Below are positions 63,338 through 64,000 of a DNA stretch of 64,000 bases, piece by piece. The notes under the pieces are model-generated. The model was given only the letters and a program-made list of their open reading frames with translations. It had not been told where the DNA came from and did not search any database. A program made the translations under genes and the position numbers. Within the stretch, counting starts at the first letter, position 1. Each line of letters opens with the position of its first letter. This stretch comes from Catellatospora sichuanensis (lineage in GTDB: Bacteria > Actinomycetota > Actinomycetes > Mycobacteriales > Micromonosporaceae): contig NZ_VIQO01000001.1 of assembly GCF_007483665.1 (NCBI RefSeq), forward strand, positions 186,001 to 250,000, in the 5' to 3' direction.

Positions 63338-64000
63338 ATGAGCAACGTTGAGACGGCGCCCGTCGAGACCGCCTGCGGGCACGAGCCGGTGCCGGACGGG
63401 CCGACCCACGAGCTGCTCCCCGGGCGCGAGGTCGTGCTCGGCGGCCCGCGCGGCATGACGGTCAGCCGTACGCTGCCGCACAAGGACCGCCGCATGGTCG
63501 GCGCGTGGTGCTTCGTCGACCAGTACGGCCCCGCCGACCACGACATGCGCGTCGCGCCCCACCCGCACACCGGGCTGCAGACCGTCACCTGGCTCGTCGA
63601 GGGCGAGGTGCTGCACCGTGACAGCGTTGGCAGCAAGGCTCTCGTCCGCCCTGGTCAACTCAACCTGATGACCGCGGGGCACGGCATCTCGCACTCCGAG
63701 GAGTCGCCCGTCCCGCGCACCGAACCGCTGCACGGCGTGCAGCTGTGGGTCGCGCTGCCCGACGCGGCCCGGTCGGTCGCCCCGGCCTTCGAGCACCACG
63801 CCGACCTGCCCGTCGTCGAGCGGCCCGGCGTCACCGTGACGGTGATCATGGGCGAGCTGGCGGGTGCGGTGTCGCCCGCGACCGCGTACACCCCGCTGGT
63901 CGGCGCGGAAGCCGCACTGGCCGCGGACGTGCAGGTCACGCTGCCGCTGCGCAGCGATTTCGAGTACGCCGCGCTGGTGCTCGACGGCGCGGCGCACGTC
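63338..64000 (+). CDS. Pirin-family protein (3' end outside window)
   Basis: 221 residues visible, open to the last base. Motifs: REVVLGGPRGMTVSRTLPHKDRRMVGAWCFVDQYGP, then APHPHTGLQTVTWLVEGEVLHRDS and MTAGHGISHSEE, which provide the His, His, His and Glu iron ligands of the pirin N-terminal cupin. It differs clearly from the pirin at 57 kb (a different subgroup: PHPHTG against HPHRGF), so the two are not a recent duplication. Likely leaderless. Confidence 0.88.
   Translation, partial: MSNVETAPVETACGHEPVPDGPTHELLPGREVVLGGPRGMTVSRTLPHKDRRMVGAWCFVDQYGPADHDMRVAPHPHTGLQTVTWLVEGEVLHRDSVGSKALVRPGQLNLMTAGHGISHSEESPVPRTEPLHGVQLWVALPDAARSVAPAFEHHADLPVVERPGVTVTVIMGELAGAVSPATAYTPLVGAEAALAADVQVTLPLRSDFEYAALVLDGAAHV

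Overview
The window is about 70% G+C with G/C-ending codons, GTG and TTG starts, short or absent leaders and a fully actinobacterial gene content: a mabA-inhA-ferrochelatase block, DUF3097, PucR with methylmalonate-semialdehyde dehydrogenase, Tat-exported NgcE-type lipoproteins, and an actinobacterial Pol I-like protein. I infer a soil actinomycete, most likely of the Micromonosporaceae; that placement is inference. No rRNA, tRNA, CRISPR, integrase or transposase gene is visible. The stretch looks like ordinary chromosome with some accessory genes.

Layout. 1-5 kb: the C-terminal part of an RTX-repeat/M91-type protease, a YdjM-like membrane protein, a Pol I-like DNA polymerase and a methyltransferase. 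5-18 kb: two separate NgcEFG-type ABC importers for chitin-derived sugars, neither with its own ATPase. The first sits beside a MurR/RpiR regulator and an N-acetylglucosamine kinase. Between them lie a DUF6300 protein, an Eis-like acetyltransferase, an ATP-dependent DNA ligase and a PspC protein. 18-23 kb: a PucR regulator, class III aminotransferase and MmsA. 23-31 kb: housekeeping and envelope genes (TrmH, polyprenol-phosphate mannose synthase, NfeD/SPFH, a serine hydrolase, DUF3097, a HAD phosphatase). 31-34 kb: ferrochelatase, InhA-like FabI, FabG. 34-38 kb: two tiny ORFs, then MoxR-DUF58-VWA, then a candidate small RNA. 38-45 kb: paired PH-domain membrane proteins, an orphan ATPase, a FlK-like thioesterase with an MBL hydrolase, and two carboxymuconolactone-decarboxylase-like proteins. 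45-56 kb: asparagine synthetase, a Xaa-Pro aminopeptidase, a small RTX secreted protein, a lipoprotein and a 1,914-residue enzyme carrying both an alpha-amylase and a pullulanase module. 56-64 kb: a Pro-rich mini-protein, two pirins (the second cut by the window end), a LysE exporter, a methyltransferase, a VOC protein and aconitase.

The most unusual layer is intergenic. At least eight long-stem palindromes lie between genes. Three of them recur inside the window as related copies, two showing paired base changes and one keeping an identical 13-nt loop between otherwise different stems. Other non-coding points of interest are a 12-nt perfect anti-16S Shine-Dalgarno buried in a hairpin ahead of a 22-codon ORF (34.2 kb), a promoter-hairpin-terminator unit at 37.95 kb resembling a small RNA, a perfect 14-bp hairpin between ngcE2 and ngcF2, and many genes whose -10 hexamer lies only 6-7 nt from the start codon, as in leaderless transcription.

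How genes work together: the amylopullulanase and the two NgcEFG systems suggest growth on starch and chitin. The PucR block fits breakdown of beta-amino acids or pyrimidines to acyl-CoA. FabG-InhA form the reductive half of fatty acid elongation.
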